Source: Pseudomonas lalkuanensis (lineage in GTDB: Bacteria > Pseudomonadota > Gammaproteobacteria > Pseudomonadales > Pseudomonadaceae). Taken from it: a DNA stretch of 64,000 nt. Positions 18,972-28,385 of this stretch are shown here, one piece after another. The notes under the pieces were generated by a model, which did no database searches, had not been told where the DNA came from, and worked only from the letters and a program-made list of their open reading frames with translations. The stretch's first letter is position 1. The number at the start of each line of letters is the position of its first letter. The DNA is taken from contig NZ_CP043311.1 of assembly GCF_008807375.1 (NCBI RefSeq), forward strand, positions 1,964,001 to 2,028,000, read 5' to 3'. The translations under genes and the position numbers were made by a program.

Positions 18972-19652
18972 ATGGCTGTCTTGGACAAGGGACTCAAGCA
19001 ACGTATCGTCGGCGCGCTCGTGCTGGTGGCGCTGGCGGTGATCTTCCTGCCGATGCTGTTCAGTCGCGAGGATGAGCTGCGCCAGGTCGTGGTCGAGGCG
19101 CCTCCCATGCCGAAGGCGCCGGAAATGCCGCCGGTCGAGCTCGAGCAGGTCCAGGTGCCGGAACCCCAGGCGCTGCCCCAGGAACCCGTGCCACCGCTGG
19201 AACCTGCTGGAGATGCGCTGGCGTCCAATGTGCCGCCGCTTGAACAGCCCGCTCCGGCTGCGCCTGCCCAGCCCGTTGCGCCGGCAGTTCCGGTACCCGC
19301 TCCGGCACAACCGCAGCCGCAACCCCAGGTACAGGCCAAGGCGCCTGCTCCGGCTCCGGCCGCCCCCGTGGCTGAGACGAAGACCGACGAGAAGCGCCTG
19401 GACGTCAACGGACTGCCGGTCAGCTGGTCGATCCAGCTCGCCAGCCTGTCCAGCCGCGCCAGTGCCGAGAACCTGCAGAAGAACCTGCGGACCCAGGGTT
19501 ACAACGCCTATATCCGCAGCGTTGAAGGCATGAACCGCGTGTTCGTCGGACCGGTCATCGAGCGGGCCGAGGCCAACCGCCTGCGTGACCAGTTGGCCCG
19601 CCAGCAGAAGTTGAACGGCTTCATCGTTCGTTTCCAGCCGGAAAAGGGCTGA
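18972..19652 (+). CDS. dedD: SPOR-domain protein, DedD-like
   Basis: 226 residues. A short cytoplasmic N-terminus is followed by one transmembrane helix (about 11-31, IVGALVLVALAVIFLPML) and a long Pro/Ala/Glu-rich periplasmic linker. A C-terminal SPOR domain (about 148-224) binds septal peptidoglycan. This architecture and the position after folC match DedD, a division-site protein. ATG at 18972 follows GGGGGAGTAGGGG close behind the folC stop. Confidence 0.88.
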   Translation: MAVLDKGLKQRIVGALVLVALAVIFLPMLFSREDELRQVVVEAPPMPKAPEMPPVELEQVQVPEPQALPQEPVPPLEPAGDALASNVPPLEQPAPAAPAQPVAPAVPVPAPAQPQPQPQVQAKAPAPAPAAPVAETKTDEKRLDVNGLPVSWSIQLASLSSRASAENLQKNLRTQGYNAYIRSVEGMNRVFVGPVIERAEANRLRDQLARQQKLNGFIVRFQPEKG

Positions 19653-19667
19653 TAGATCGGGATAATC

Positions 19668-19708
19668 GAGCCCTTTCGGTTCCGCGGGTTACCGGAGTCA
19701 AAGGGCTC
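19668..19708 (+). promoter_or_regulatory. Large hairpin between the SPOR gene and cvpA
   Basis: GAGCCCTTT (19668-19676) pairs with AAAGGGCTC (19700-19708), with CGGT/ACCG extending inwards. No T-run follows. A TAAAAT hexamer (19712-19717) just after it could be a -10 for cvpA. It may be a terminator remnant or a processing site. Confidence 0.4.
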
Positions 19709-19747
19709 TGCTAAAATGCAGCGCCTTTTCAGTTTGTGGGCTGCATC

Positions 19748-20260
19748 GTGGCATTCACCTGGGTCGATTGGACGATCATCGCCATCATCGCCGTTTCCAG
19801 TCTGGTCAGTTTGAGTCGGGGTTTCGTCAAGGAAGCTCTCTCGCTGCTGACGTGGATAGTCGCAGGTGTAGTGGCCTGGACCTTCGGCGGCGCCCTGTCG
19901 CTGCACCTCACCGAATTCATCGAGATGCCTTCGGCGCGCATCATCGCCGCGTGCGCCATCCTTTTTGTCGCCACCCTCCTGGTTGGCGCCTTGATCAATT
20001 TCCTGATCGGCGAGCTGGTCAGGGTCACCGGCATGGACGGCACCGACCGCGTCCTGGGCATGGCCTTTGGCGCCGCCCGTGGTGCGCTGCTGGTCGTGCT
20101 GCTGGTCGGCCTGCTCAGCCTGGCGCCGGTGCAACAGGATCCCTGGTGGCAGCAATCCACGCTGTTGCCGCATTTTCTAATGGTCGCCGACTGGTCGAAG
20201 AACCTCATTCTGGGCTTTACCAGTCAGTGGCTCGCGAGCGGCATCAGCTCACCCAGCTGA
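19748..20260 (+). CDS. cvpA: CvpA family inner-membrane protein
   Basis: 170 residues with about four transmembrane helices (WTIIAIIAVSSLVSL, then LLTWIVAGVVAWTFGG, IIAACAILFVATLLVGALI and ALLVVLLVGLLSL). It belongs to the CvpA family, named for colicin V production in E. coli and linked to purF by conserved order. The molecular role is unclear, although envelope-stress and bile-resistance roles are reported for homologues. A GTG start at 19748 (VAFTWVDW) is chosen over an in-frame GTG at 19736, which adds residues not typical of the family. Confidence 0.9.
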   Translation: MAFTWVDWTIIAIIAVSSLVSLSRGFVKEALSLLTWIVAGVVAWTFGGALSLHLTEFIEMPSARIIAACAILFVATLLVGALINFLIGELVRVTGMDGTDRVLGMAFGAARGALLVVLLVGLLSLAPVQQDPWWQQSTLLPHFLMVADWSKNLILGFTSQWLASGISSPS

Positions 20261-20349
20261 TGCGCCGCACCCGAAAGCATGCCCATCCATGCCCAACCGG
20301 CCTGGACGGGTACTTGATTAGCCTGAACTACTAGCAGGGGTTGCGTCAC

Positions 20350-21855
20350 ATGTGTGGCATCGTCGGTATCGTCGGTAAGTCGAACGTCAATCAGGCGCTG
20401 TATGACGCGCTTACCGTCCTTCAGCATCGCGGCCAGGACGCTGCCGGTATTGTGACCAGCCATGATGGCCGGCTCTTCCTGCGCAAGGACAACGGTCTGG
20501 TGCGTGACGTCTTCCAGCAGCGCCACATGCAGCGCCTGGTCGGCAGCATGGGCATCGGCCACGTGCGCTATCCCACCGCCGGCTCCTCCAGCTCCGCCGA
20601 AGCCCAGCCGTTCTACGTGAACTCGCCCTATGGCATCACCCTGGCGCACAACGGCAACCTGACCAACGTCGAGCAGCTGGCCAAGGAAATCTACGAATCC
20701 GACCTGCGCCACGTGAACACCAACTCCGACTCGGAAGTGCTGCTCAACGTGTTCGCCCACGAACTGGCCCACCGCGGCAAGCTGCAGCCCACCGAGGAAG
20801 ACGTGTTCGCTGCCGTTTCCGGTGTGCACGCGCGCTGCAAGGGCGGTTACGCCGTGGTGGCGATGATCACCGGCTACGGCATCGTTGGCTTCCGCGATCC
20901 CCATGCCATTCGCCCGATCGTCTTCGGCCAGCGCCACACCGACGAGGGCGTCGAGTACATGATTGCCTCCGAAAGCGTCGCCCTCGACGTGCTGGGCTTC
21001 ACCCTGATTCGTGACCTGGCTCCGGGCGAAGCGGTTTACATCACCGAGGAAGGCAAGCTGTTCACCCGCCAGTGCGCGGCTGATCCGCAGTACTCCCCCT
21101 GCATCTTCGAGCACGTCTACCTGGCGCGCCCGGACTCCATCATGGACGGCATTTCCGTCTACAAGGCACGCCTGCGCATGGGCGAGAAGCTGGCTGAGAA
21201 GATCCAGCGCGAGCGTCCCGACCACGACATCGACGTGGTGATCCCGATTCCGGATACCAGCCGTACCGCGGCCCTGGAACTGGCCAACCACCTGGGCGTG
21301 AAGTTCCGCGAAGGCTTCGTGAAGAACCGCTACATCGGTCGTACCTTCATCATGCCGGGCCAGGCCGCGCGCAAGAAATCGGTACGCCAGAAGCTCAACG
21401 CCATCGAGCTGGAATTCCGCGGCAAGAACGTGATGCTGGTGGACGACTCCATCGTGCGCGGTACCACCTGCAAGCAGATCATCCAGATGGCCCGCGAAGC
21501 CGGCGCCAAGAACGTCTACTTCTGCTCGGCTGCCCCGGCGGTGCGCTACCCGAACGTCTACGGCATCGACATGCCCAGCGCCCACGAGCTGATCGCCCAC
21601 AACCGCTCCACCGAAGAAGTGGCCGAGCTGATCGGTGCCGACTGGCTGGTTTACCAGGACCTGCCGGACCTGATCGACGCAGTAGGTGGCGGCAAGGTGA
21701 AGATCGACCACTTCGACTGCGCCGTATTCGATGGCAAGTACATCACCGGCGATGTCGACGAGCAGTACCTGAACAAGATCGAGCAGGCGCGTAATGACGC
21801 CTCCAAGGCCAAGGCCCACGCGGTCAGCGCCATCATCGATCTGTACAACAACTGA
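20350..21855 (+). CDS. purF: Amidophosphoribosyltransferase
   Basis: 501 residues. Makes phosphoribosylamine from PRPP and glutamine, the first committed step of purine synthesis. The class II glutaminase nucleophile is Cys2 (MCGIVGIVG), so the start must be the ATG at 20350, not the in-frame TTG at 20341. The PRPP loop is [13 protein letters not shown] (residues about 364-376). It lies 89 bp after cvpA, the usual pairing. Confidence 0.98.
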   Translation: MCGIVGIVGKSNVNQALYDALTVLQHRGQDAAGIVTSHDGRLFLRKDNGLVRDVFQQRHMQRLVGSMGIGHVRYPTAGSSSSAEAQPFYVNSPYGITLAHNGNLTNVEQLAKEIYESDLRHVNTNSDSEVLLNVFAHELAHRGKLQPTEEDVFAAVSGVHARCKGGYAVVAMITGYGIVGFRDPHAIRPIVFGQRHTDEGVEYMIASESVALDVLGFTLIRDLAPGEAVYITEEGKLFTRQCAADPQYSPCIFEHVYLARPDSIMDGISVYKARLRMGEKLAEKIQRERPDHDIDVVIPIPDTSRTAALELANHLGVKFREGFVKNRYIGRTFIMPGQAARKKSVRQKLNAIELEFRGKNVMLVDDSIVRGTTCKQIIQMAREAGAKNVYFCSAAPAVRYPNVYGIDMPSAHELIAHNRSTEEVAELIGADWLVYQDLPDLIDAVGGGKVKIDHFDCAVFDGKYITGDVDEQYLNKIEQARNDASKAKAHAVSAIIDLYNN

Positions 21856-21887
21856 TCTGCAGGCCGTAGTCTCGCGCCACAGGTCGA

Positions 21888-21919
21888 TAGCCCGGATTCC
21901 ATCCGGGCTACGTTTTTTT
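21888..21919 (+). terminator. Rho-independent terminator after purF
   Basis: TAGCCCGGAT (21888-21897) and ATCCGGGCTA (21901-21910) form a perfect 10-bp stem around TCC. Seven T residues follow at 21913-21919. It lies immediately before metZ. Confidence 0.9.
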
Positions 21920-21933
21920 GAAGAGGTGGGAAC

Positions 21934-23145
21934 ATGACGAAGGAATGGGAAGCCGGAAGGCTGGACAGTGACCTGGAAGGCGCGGCCTTCGACACCCTGG
22001 CCGTGCGTGCCGGCCAGCGCCGTACCCCGGAGGGTGAACACGGCGAGGCCATGTTCCTCACCTCCAGCTACGTGTTCCGCACCGCCGCCGACGCCGCTGC
22101 GCGCTTTGCCGGCGAGGTGCCGGGCAACGTCTATTCGCGCTACACCAACCCGACCGTGCGGACCTTCGAAGAGCGCATCGCTGCACTGGAAGGGGCCGAG
22201 CAGGCCGTGGCCACCGCGTCCGGCATGTCGGCGATTCTCGCCATTGCCATGAGCCTGTGCAGTGGTGGTGACCACGTGCTGGTGTCCCGCAGCGTGTTCG
22301 GTTCCACCATCAGCCTGTTCGAGAAGTACCTCAAGCGTTTCGGCATCGAAGTCGACTACCCGGCCCTGTCCGACCTGGATGGCTGGAAGGCGGCGATCAA
22401 GCCGAATACCAAGCTGCTGTTCGTCGAGTCGCCGTCCAACCCCCTGGCGGAGCTGGTCGACATTCCAGCCCTGGCCGACATCGCTCACGAGAAGGGCGCG
22501 CTGCTGGTGGTGGACAACTGCTTCTGCACCCCGGCCCTGCAACAACCGCTGAAGCTTGGTGCCGACATCGTCATGCACTCGGCCACCAAGTACATCGACG
22601 GCCAGGGCCGCACCATGGGTGGCGTAGTCGCCGGCCGTGCCGAGCACATGAAGGAAGTCGTGGGTTTCCTGCGTACCGCGGGCCCGACCCTCAGCCCCTT
22701 CAATGCCTGGGTGATGATCAAGGGCCTGGAAACGCTGCGTGTGCGCATGCAGGCGCATTGCGCCAGCGCCCTCGAAATCGCCAGGTGGCTGGAGCAGCAG
22801 CCCGGTGTCGAGCGCGTCTATTACGCCGGGCTGGAGAGCCATCCGCAGCACGAATTGGCCAAGCGCCAGCAGAAGGGCTTCGGCGCGGTGGTCAGCTTCG
22901 AGGTCAAGGGCGGCAAGGAAGCGGCGTGGCGCTTCATCGATGCCACCCGGATGATCTCCATCACCACCAACCTGGGTGACACCAAGACCACCATCGCCCA
23001 TCCGGCCACCACCTCCCATGGCCGCCTGTCGCCGCAGGAGCGTGCCAACGCGGGTATCAGCGACAGCCTGGTCCGCCTGGCCATCGGCCTGGAAGATGTG
23101 GGCGATCTCAAGGCCGACCTGGAGCTCGGGCTCGCTGCTCTGTGA
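21934..23145 (+). CDS. metZ: O-succinylhomoserine sulfhydrylase
   Basis: 403 residues. A PLP enzyme of the Cys/Met metabolism family that makes homocysteine directly from O-succinylhomoserine and sulfide, the pseudomonad route to methionine. The PLP lysine is in [12 protein letters not shown] (about residue 213). The substrate/PLP motifs [13 protein letters not shown] and ATASGMSAI are present. ATG at 21934 follows GAGGTGGG and comes right after the purF terminator. Its stop overlaps the next gene. Confidence 0.95.
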   Translation: MTKEWEAGRLDSDLEGAAFDTLAVRAGQRRTPEGEHGEAMFLTSSYVFRTAADAAARFAGEVPGNVYSRYTNPTVRTFEERIAALEGAEQAVATASGMSAILAIAMSLCSGGDHVLVSRSVFGSTISLFEKYLKRFGIEVDYPALSDLDGWKAAIKPNTKLLFVESPSNPLAELVDIPALADIAHEKGALLVVDNCFCTPALQQPLKLGADIVMHSATKYIDGQGRTMGGVVAGRAEHMKEVVGFLRTAGPTLSPFNAWVMIKGLETLRVRMQAHCASALEIARWLEQQPGVERVYYAGLESHPQHELAKRQQKGFGAVVSFEVKGGKEAAWRFIDATRMISITTNLGDTKTTIAHPATTSHGRLSPQERANAGISDSLVRLAIGLEDVGDLKADLELGLAAL

Positions 23146-23921
23146 TCGACTGGAGCCTGCAGGCCACCGTGCCGAACAACGGCAAGGTCGCCCTGGTCAC
23201 TGGTGCCGCGCGTGGTATCGGCCTGGGAGTGGCGGCCTGGCTGATTGCCGAAGGTTGGCAGGTGGTACTGGCTGATATCGATCGCGCCCGTGGCTCCAGA
23301 GTGGCCAAGGCGCTTGGCGAGAACGCCTGGTTCGTCGCCATGGATGTGGCCCATGAAAGCCAGGTGGCGGTGGGCGTGGCCGAAGTGCTTGGGCAGTTCG
23401 GTCGTCTCGATGCGCTGGTCAGCAACGCCGCCATCGCCGAACCGCACAATCCGCCGCTGGAAAGCCTGGAACTGGCTCGCTGGAATCGTGTGCTCGCGGT
23501 CAACCTGACGGGCACCATGCTGCTCGCCAAGCACTGCGCGCCCTATTTGCGGGCCCACCAGGGGGCCATCGTCACCATCGCCTCCACCCGTGCTCACCAG
23601 TCCGCGCCCGATAGCGAGGCTTACGCCGCCAGCAAGGGCGGCCTGCTGGCCCTGACCCATGCACTGGCCATGAGCCTGGCGCCGGAGATCCGGGTCAACG
23701 CCGTGACGCCGGGCTGGATCGATGCCCGCGACCCGTCCGCCCGCAAGGAAGCGCCGCTGACCGAGTTGGACCATGACCAGCATCCGCTGGGACGCGTGGG
23801 GGTCGTGGAAGACGTGGCCGCCCAGGTGGCCTGGCTGCTATCGGACAACGCCAGCTTCGTCACCGGCCAGGAATTCATGGTCGACGGCGGAATGACCCGC
23901 AAGATGATCTATCTCGACTGA
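23142..23921 (+). CDS. Short-chain dehydrogenase/reductase downstream of metZ
   Basis: 259 residues. A classical SDR with the NAD(P)-binding [11 protein letters not shown] motif (residues about 19-29), the NAAI motif (SNAAIAE), and a catalytic Ser-Tyr-Lys triad with YAASK. The C-terminus has the usual [12 protein letters not shown]. It starts at a GTG overlapping the metZ stop by 4 bp, so it is translationally coupled to metZ. The substrate is unknown; the conserved neighbour in P. aeruginosa is also unassigned (from memory, PA3106). Confidence 0.92.
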   Translation: MIDWSLQATVPNNGKVALVTGAARGIGLGVAAWLIAEGWQVVLADIDRARGSRVAKALGENAWFVAMDVAHESQVAVGVAEVLGQFGRLDALVSNAAIAEPHNPPLESLELARWNRVLAVNLTGTMLLAKHCAPYLRAHQGAIVTIASTRAHQSAPDSEAYAASKGGLLALTHALAMSLAPEIRVNAVTPGWIDARDPSARKEAPLTELDHDQHPLGRVGVVEDVAAQVAWLLSDNASFVTGQEFMVDGGMTRKMIYLD

Positions 23922-23941
23922 CTTCCAGTCGGGGGAGGGAA

Positions 23942-23976
23942 GGGCGGCGGCACCAGGCGGTGCGCCGCCCTTTTTT
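23942..23976 (+). terminator. Terminator between the SDR gene and gspD
   Basis: GGGCGGCGGCACC and GGTGCGCCGCCC form a GC-rich near-perfect stem (23942-23970). TTTTTT follows at 23971-23976. It separates the convergent metZ/SDR and gspD transcripts. Confidence 0.85.
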
Positions 23977-24024
23977 CTTGAGAATTCGAATTGTCCCTCG
24001 CCGCGAAGACGAGGGTGTGCTCGA

Positions 24025-25983
24025 TCAGGGTTTGCGCAGGTCGATGGCCGGTGTCTTCTGGCCGTCGAACAGTTCCACCGGATGGCGCGGCAGGATGGCC
24101 GGGCGGCCTTCCTTGTCGTGTTCGCCGACGATGCGGATGTCGTCGTACTTCTTCCCGGACAGGGCCGCGAGTCCGGCACGGTCGCGTACCACGGTCGGCC
24201 GCAGGAAGACCATCAGGTTGCGCTTCACATGGGTGTCCCTGGTGGAGCGGAACAATCGGCCGAGGATGGGGATGTCGCCCAGCAGCGGCACTTTGGAGTC
24301 GGTCTGGGTGATGTCGTCCTGGATCAGGCCGCCCAGCACGATCACCTGGCCGTCCTCGGCGAGGATGGTGCTCTTGATCGAGCGCTTGTTGGTGATCAGG
24401 TCGACCGCCTGGGCAGTGAGTGAGGCGGTTGGTGCGATGGAGGAGATTTCCTGCTCGATCTCCAGGCGCAGGGTTGCACCTTCGTTGATGTGCGGGGTCA
24501 CCTTCAGGGTTACGCCGATGTCCTGGCGTTCGATGGTGGTGAAGGGGTTGTTGGCGCCGGATGCGTCGGTGGTGAAGGTGCCGGTCTGGAAGGGCACGTT
24601 CTGGCCCACGAGGATCTCTGCCTTCTGGTTGTCCAGGGTCAGCAGGCTCGGGGTGGACAGCAGGTTGCTCTTGTTGTTCGCCGAGAGCGCGGTGATCAGT
24701 GCGGCGAAATGGTCGGTACCGATGCCGATGATGGCGCCGTCCGGCAGGGTGTCGGGAATTTCGTCGTCGCGGATGGCGTTGAGCACGGTGCCGACCGACA
24801 GCCCGGTATTACCGAAGTTGACCCCTCCCAGGCCGCCGGTGTCGCCGCGGGCGTCCACTGCCCACTGCACGCCAAGGGCTTCGGTGATATCGCCGGAAAT
24901 CTCCACGATGGCCGCTTCCACCATCACCTGGGCGCGGGGCACGTCGAGCTGGCGGACGATGTCCTCCATGGCGGCGACCACGTCCGGCTCGGCCAGCATC
25001 ACCAGGGCGTTCAGGCTTTCGTCGGCGCGGATCAGAATATTCTGCGGCTTGCCGCCGCTGGCAGGGGCGCCGCCTTCGGCACTGCCTTCCCCGTTCTTCA
25101 AACCCTCGGAAATCTCGCCCAGGGTTTCGGCCAGGCTCTTGGCATCGTTGTGGCGCAGGCGGATCACGCGGGTATTGGCCGAACGCGAGGCCGGGGTGTC
25201 CAGGGATTGCGCCAGGGCCGCCAGTTTCGCCCGGGCCGATGGTGGGCCGAGGATGATCAGGCGGTTGGTGCGGGCGTCGGCGATCACCTGGGTGCCGGAA
25301 GTGCCCTTGGACTGGCCTCGGTTCAGCGAGGCGTTGAGCACCTCGGCGGCGTCCATCACCCAGGCGTACTTGAGATTGAGGACGGTGTAGTCGCGGTCGC
25401 CCTTCTGGTCGAGCTGGCGCATCAGGTCTTCGATGCGGGTGATGTTGGCGGCTCGGTCGCTGATGATCAGGGCATTGGTCGAGGTCACGGCAGCGAGGTG
25501 GCCGTATTGGGGGACCAGGGGTCGAATCAGCGGGATGAGCTCCGTCACCGGCGTGTGTTGCACCTGGATCACGCGGGTTTCCAGGCTTTCGGCGCCAGGG
25601 CGGGTGCTGCTGGCTTCGGCCTTGGCTTCGGCGTTGGGAATGATCCGCGCCTGGCCGTCCTGGGCGACCACGGTGAAGCCGTGGGTGGCCATTACCGAAA
25701 GGAACAGCTGATAGACCTCGTTGATCCCCAACGGCGTTTTCGATACCACGCTGACCTGGCCCTTTACCCGCGGGTCGACGATGAAAGTCTCGCCGGTGAT
25801 GTCGGCGATCTGGTCGATGAATTCGCGGATGTCGGCGTCCTTGAGGTTGATGGTCCAGGCATCCTGCTGTTGCTGCGCGCTGCCCGGCTCGGTGGTCGGT
25901 TGGGCGGCGAGCAGGGGCAGGGGCGCGGCCAGCATCCCGGCGGCGAACAGGGCGAGCGTGAGGCGCGAGAAAGTCGGGGTCAT
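24025..25983 (-). CDS. xcpQ: Type II secretion secretin (outer-membrane channel)
   Basis: 652 residues; the GspD/XcpQ multimeric outer-membrane pore for folded exoproteins. A signal peptide (1-26) is followed by an N0 domain (WTINLKDADIREFIDQIADI, about 43-110) and N1-N3 repeats (about 120-380), with a Gly/Ser-rich loop near 300. The secretin core (about 400-610) includes VPFQTGTFTTD. A C-terminal S-domain probably binds a pilotin. It lies 4 bp after gspC and is co-transcribed with it. Length is close to the family's 650-660. Confidence 0.97.
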   Translation of the reverse strand: MTPTFSRLTLALFAAGMLAAPLPLLAAQPTTEPGSAQQQQDAWTINLKDADIREFIDQIADITGETFIVDPRVKGQVSVVSKTPLGINEVYQLFLSVMATHGFTVVAQDGQARIIPNAEAKAEASSTRPGAESLETRVIQVQHTPVTELIPLIRPLVPQYGHLAAVTSTNALIISDRAANITRIEDLMRQLDQKGDRDYTVLNLKYAWVMDAAEVLNASLNRGQSKGTSGTQVIADARTNRLIILGPPSARAKLAALAQSLDTPASRSANTRVIRLRHNDAKSLAETLGEISEGLKNGEGSAEGGAPASGGKPQNILIRADESLNALVMLAEPDVVAAMEDIVRQLDVPRAQVMVEAAIVEISGDITEALGVQWAVDARGDTGGLGGVNFGNTGLSVGTVLNAIRDDEIPDTLPDGAIIGIGTDHFAALITALSANNKSNLLSTPSLLTLDNQKAEILVGQNVPFQTGTFTTDASGANNPFTTIERQDIGVTLKVTPHINEGATLRLEIEQEISSIAPTASLTAQAVDLITNKRSIKSTILAEDGQVIVLGGLIQDDITQTDSKVPLLGDIPILGRLFRSTRDTHVKRNLMVFLRPTVVRDRAGLAALSGKKYDDIRIVGEHDKEGRPAILPRHPVELFDGQKTPAIDLRKP

Positions 25984-25987
25984 CGTG

Positions 25988-26632
25988 TCATTCGCTATCC
26001 TGGGGCGGTTCGGCGGAAGGTTCGGAGGCGGTGTTCTCCGGGTCTTCCATCTGTTGGCGCAGTTTCTCCATGCGCTCGCGCAATTCGGCGGCGTTGTCTT
26101 CCTGCAGGCCGTTGAGCTCGTCGATCACCGTGGTGGACGATTCGTCCGGGGTGGCACCGACGGCGGTGAAGCGTGAGCGCGGTTCGGGGAAGCTGAGACT
26201 TTCCAGGCGCCCGTTGCGTTCGATTTCGACATGGGTGCGATAGACCGCGTGCAGCTTGACGCCACTGGTGATCTCCTCGCCAGCGTTGAAGCGTCGCGGT
26301 TTGCCGCCTTCGAACTGGATGATGGCGGTGGACTTGTCCGGCCCCTCGTGGACGAAGCTGCCGAGCAGGGTCAGACGCAGATTGGTGGTGGGCGGTGGGC
26401 CGCTTGGCTGGGCTTTCGGGGCGGGGCCGAACAAAGGCTCCAGGTTCTGCAGCGGCTGGGCGGTGGCCTGTTGAGCTCCCTGTTGCTCCGGTGCGCGGGC
26501 GGGAGCCTGGACCGCGCGCAGCCATTCCCGGGTCTGCCAGGCGAAGCTGGCACCCATGGCCAGGACCAGCAATGCACCGACGAGTGCTGGCGCATGGCGT
26601 TGCAGCCAGTTTACGGAATCCGGGGCTTGCAA
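25988..26632 (-). CDS. xcpP: Type II secretion protein C (links inner platform to secretin)
   Basis: 214 residues. A bitopic inner-membrane protein whose periplasmic HR domain contacts secretin N0. One transmembrane helix is at about residues 14-32. The HR domain is at about 75-150 (LRLTLLGSFVHEGPDKSTAI...). The C-terminus is a coiled coil as in Pseudomonas XcpP, not a PDZ domain. The start is TTG at 26632, supported by AGGAG at ideal spacing upstream on the minus strand (26643-26647). It is the first gene of the leftward operon. Confidence 0.93.
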   Translation of the reverse strand: MQAPDSVNWLQRHAPALVGALLVLAMGASFAWQTREWLRAVQAPARAPEQQGAQQATAQPLQNLEPLFGPAPKAQPSGPPPTTNLRLTLLGSFVHEGPDKSTAIIQFEGGKPRRFNAGEEITSGVKLHAVYRTHVEIERNGRLESLSFPEPRSRFTAVGATPDESSTTVIDELNGLQEDNAAELRERMEKLRQQMEDPENTASEPSAEPPQDSE

Positions 26633-26897
26633 GTGGGTCCAACTCCTAAGGCTGTATCGTTCTTCTGGTTTTATGTTTTGGCAGAACTGCGTTGATCATA
26701 GCAGTGCGTTCGAGGGCGATGCTCGGCCGTACAGATGATGTTGCGACGCAGTCGCTGTGCTAAAGATATCTGTGAATTTTTACGGCTTTAGGTGGCTTTG
26801 TTCACACCAATCATAAGAATCGGACAGCAGCGGTGCACAATCGTCAGATTGCGCTGCAATACTTTCTTTCGGACCCATCTGAAACAGGCGCCCACGG
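26633..26897. promoter_or_regulatory. Divergent control region of the xcp operons
   Basis: 265 bp between gspC (left) and gspE (right), noticeably more AT-rich than the flanking genes. It holds a 20-bp dyad ACTGC-N10-GCAGT at 26686-26705. A second 20-bp imperfect dyad is centred on CAATC-GTCA-GATTG at 26835-26854. In P. aeruginosa the equivalent region is under LasR/RhlR quorum control. The dyads do not exactly match the CT-N12-AG lux-box spacing, so the assignment is open. Confidence 0.5.
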
Positions 26898-28385
26898 ATG
26901 AACCCACCACTCGCTGAAGCCCCGCTGCGGCGGTTCCCATTCGGCTTTGCCAAGCGGCACGGCGTGCTGTTGCTGGATGGAGTTGACCCTTGCCTGGCCC
27001 ATCGGCCCGGCGTCGAGCTGGTGGCCCTGGCCGAGGCGCGGCGTTTCGCCGGGCGCAGCCTGCCGCTGAGGCCCCTCAGCGGCGAAGCCTTCGAACAGGC
27101 CCTGGCCCAGGCCTATCAGCATGATTCCTCCGCTGCCATGCAACTGGCGGAGGACCTCGGCGGTAGCCTGGACCTCGCCGCCCTGGCCGAGCAGATTCCG
27201 GAAACCGAGGACTTGCTGGAGCAGGAGGACGATGCGCCGATCATCCGCCTGATCAACGCCATCCTCGGCGAGGCGATCAAGGAGAACGCCTCGGACATCC
27301 ACCTGGAAACCTTCGAGAAGCGCCTGGTCGTGCGTTTCCGTGTCGACGGCATTCTCCGCGAGGTGCTGGAGCCCAAGCGCGAACTGGCGGCCTTGCTGGT
27401 ATCGCGGATCAAGGTGATGGCGCGGCTGGATATCGCCGAGAAGCGTATCCCCCAGGACGGCCGTATTTCCCTGCGGGTGGCCGGACGTGAGGTGGATATC
27501 CGCGTATCCACGCTGCCGTCGGCCAATGGCGAGCGCGTGGTGCTGCGTCTGCTGGACAAGCAGGCCGGGCGCCTGACCTTGCAGCACCTGGGCATGAGCG
27601 CGCGTGATCGCGACCTGCTGGAAAACACCGTCCGCCGTCCACACGGCATCCTGCTGGTCACCGGGCCCACCGGCTCGGGCAAGACCACCACCCTGTACGC
27701 CAGCCTGGTCACCCTCAACGACCGCACGCGCAACATCCTCACTGTCGAAGACCCGATCGAGTACCACATCGAGGGCATCGGCCAGACCCAGGTCAACCCC
27801 AAGGTGGACATGACCTTCGCCCGAGGCCTGCGCGCCATCCTGCGCCAGGACCCGGACGTGGTGATGGTGGGCGAGATCCGCGACCAGGAAACCGCCGAGA
27901 TTGCCGTGCAGGCCTCGCTGACCGGCCACCTGGTGCTTTCCACCCTGCACACCAACAGTGCCATCGGCGCCATCACCCGCCTGGTGGACATGGGGGTCGA
28001 GCCTTTCCTGCTGTCGTCATCCCTGCTGGGTGTGCTGGCACAGCGCCTGGTGCGGGTGCTCTGCCCCCATTGCAAGGAGGCCTATCAGCCGGATGCCGCC
28101 GAATGCCAGTTGCTCAATGTCGAGGTGGACAGCGCGCCGCTCCTGCATCGCGCCCGCGGTTGCGCGGAATGCCACCAACAGGGCTATCGAGGGCGAACCG
28201 GTATCTACGAACTGGTGGTGTTCGACGATCACATGCGCAGCCTGATCCACAGCGTTGCCTCTGAACAGGAAATGGTCCGCCATGCGCGGCAATCCAGCCC
28301 GAGCATCCGCGAGGACGGCCGGCGCAAGGTATTGGAAGGCATCACGACGGTGGAAGAAGTGCTGCGGGTCACCCAGGAAGAGTAA
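26898..28385 (+). CDS. xcpR: Type II secretion ATPase
   Basis: 495 residues; the GspE hexameric ATPase that powers pseudopilus assembly. An N-terminal domain (about 1-95) docks on GspL. The Walker A motif [12 protein letters not shown] is at about 254-265. The Asp box (LTVEDPIEY), Walker B ([16 protein letters not shown]) and His box are all present. A zinc-binding domain has two CxxC pairs (CPHC and CAEC, about 393-425). ATG at 26898. gspF starts immediately after its TAA with no spacer. Confidence 0.97.
   Translation: MNPPLAEAPLRRFPFGFAKRHGVLLLDGVDPCLAHRPGVELVALAEARRFAGRSLPLRPLSGEAFEQALAQAYQHDSSAAMQLAEDLGGSLDLAALAEQIPETEDLLEQEDDAPIIRLINAILGEAIKENASDIHLETFEKRLVVRFRVDGILREVLEPKRELAALLVSRIKVMARLDIAEKRIPQDGRISLRVAGREVDIRVSTLPSANGERVVLRLLDKQAGRLTLQHLGMSARDRDLLENTVRRPHGILLVTGPTGSGKTTTLYASLVTLNDRTRNILTVEDPIEYHIEGIGQTQVNPKVDMTFARGLRAILRQDPDVVMVGEIRDQETAEIAVQASLTGHLVLSTLHTNSAIGAITRLVDMGVEPFLLSSSLLGVLAQRLVRVLCPHCKEAYQPDAAECQLLNVEVDSAPLLHRARGCAECHQQGYRGRTGIYELVVFDDHMRSLIHSVASEQEMVRHARQSSPSIREDGRRKVLEGITTVEEVLRVTQEE

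Noticed and set aside
26641..26760. LasR/RhlR lux box in the xcp control region
   Set aside because: The dyad found has CT-N14-AG spacing, not the CT-N12-AG rule, so I did not name it a lux box.
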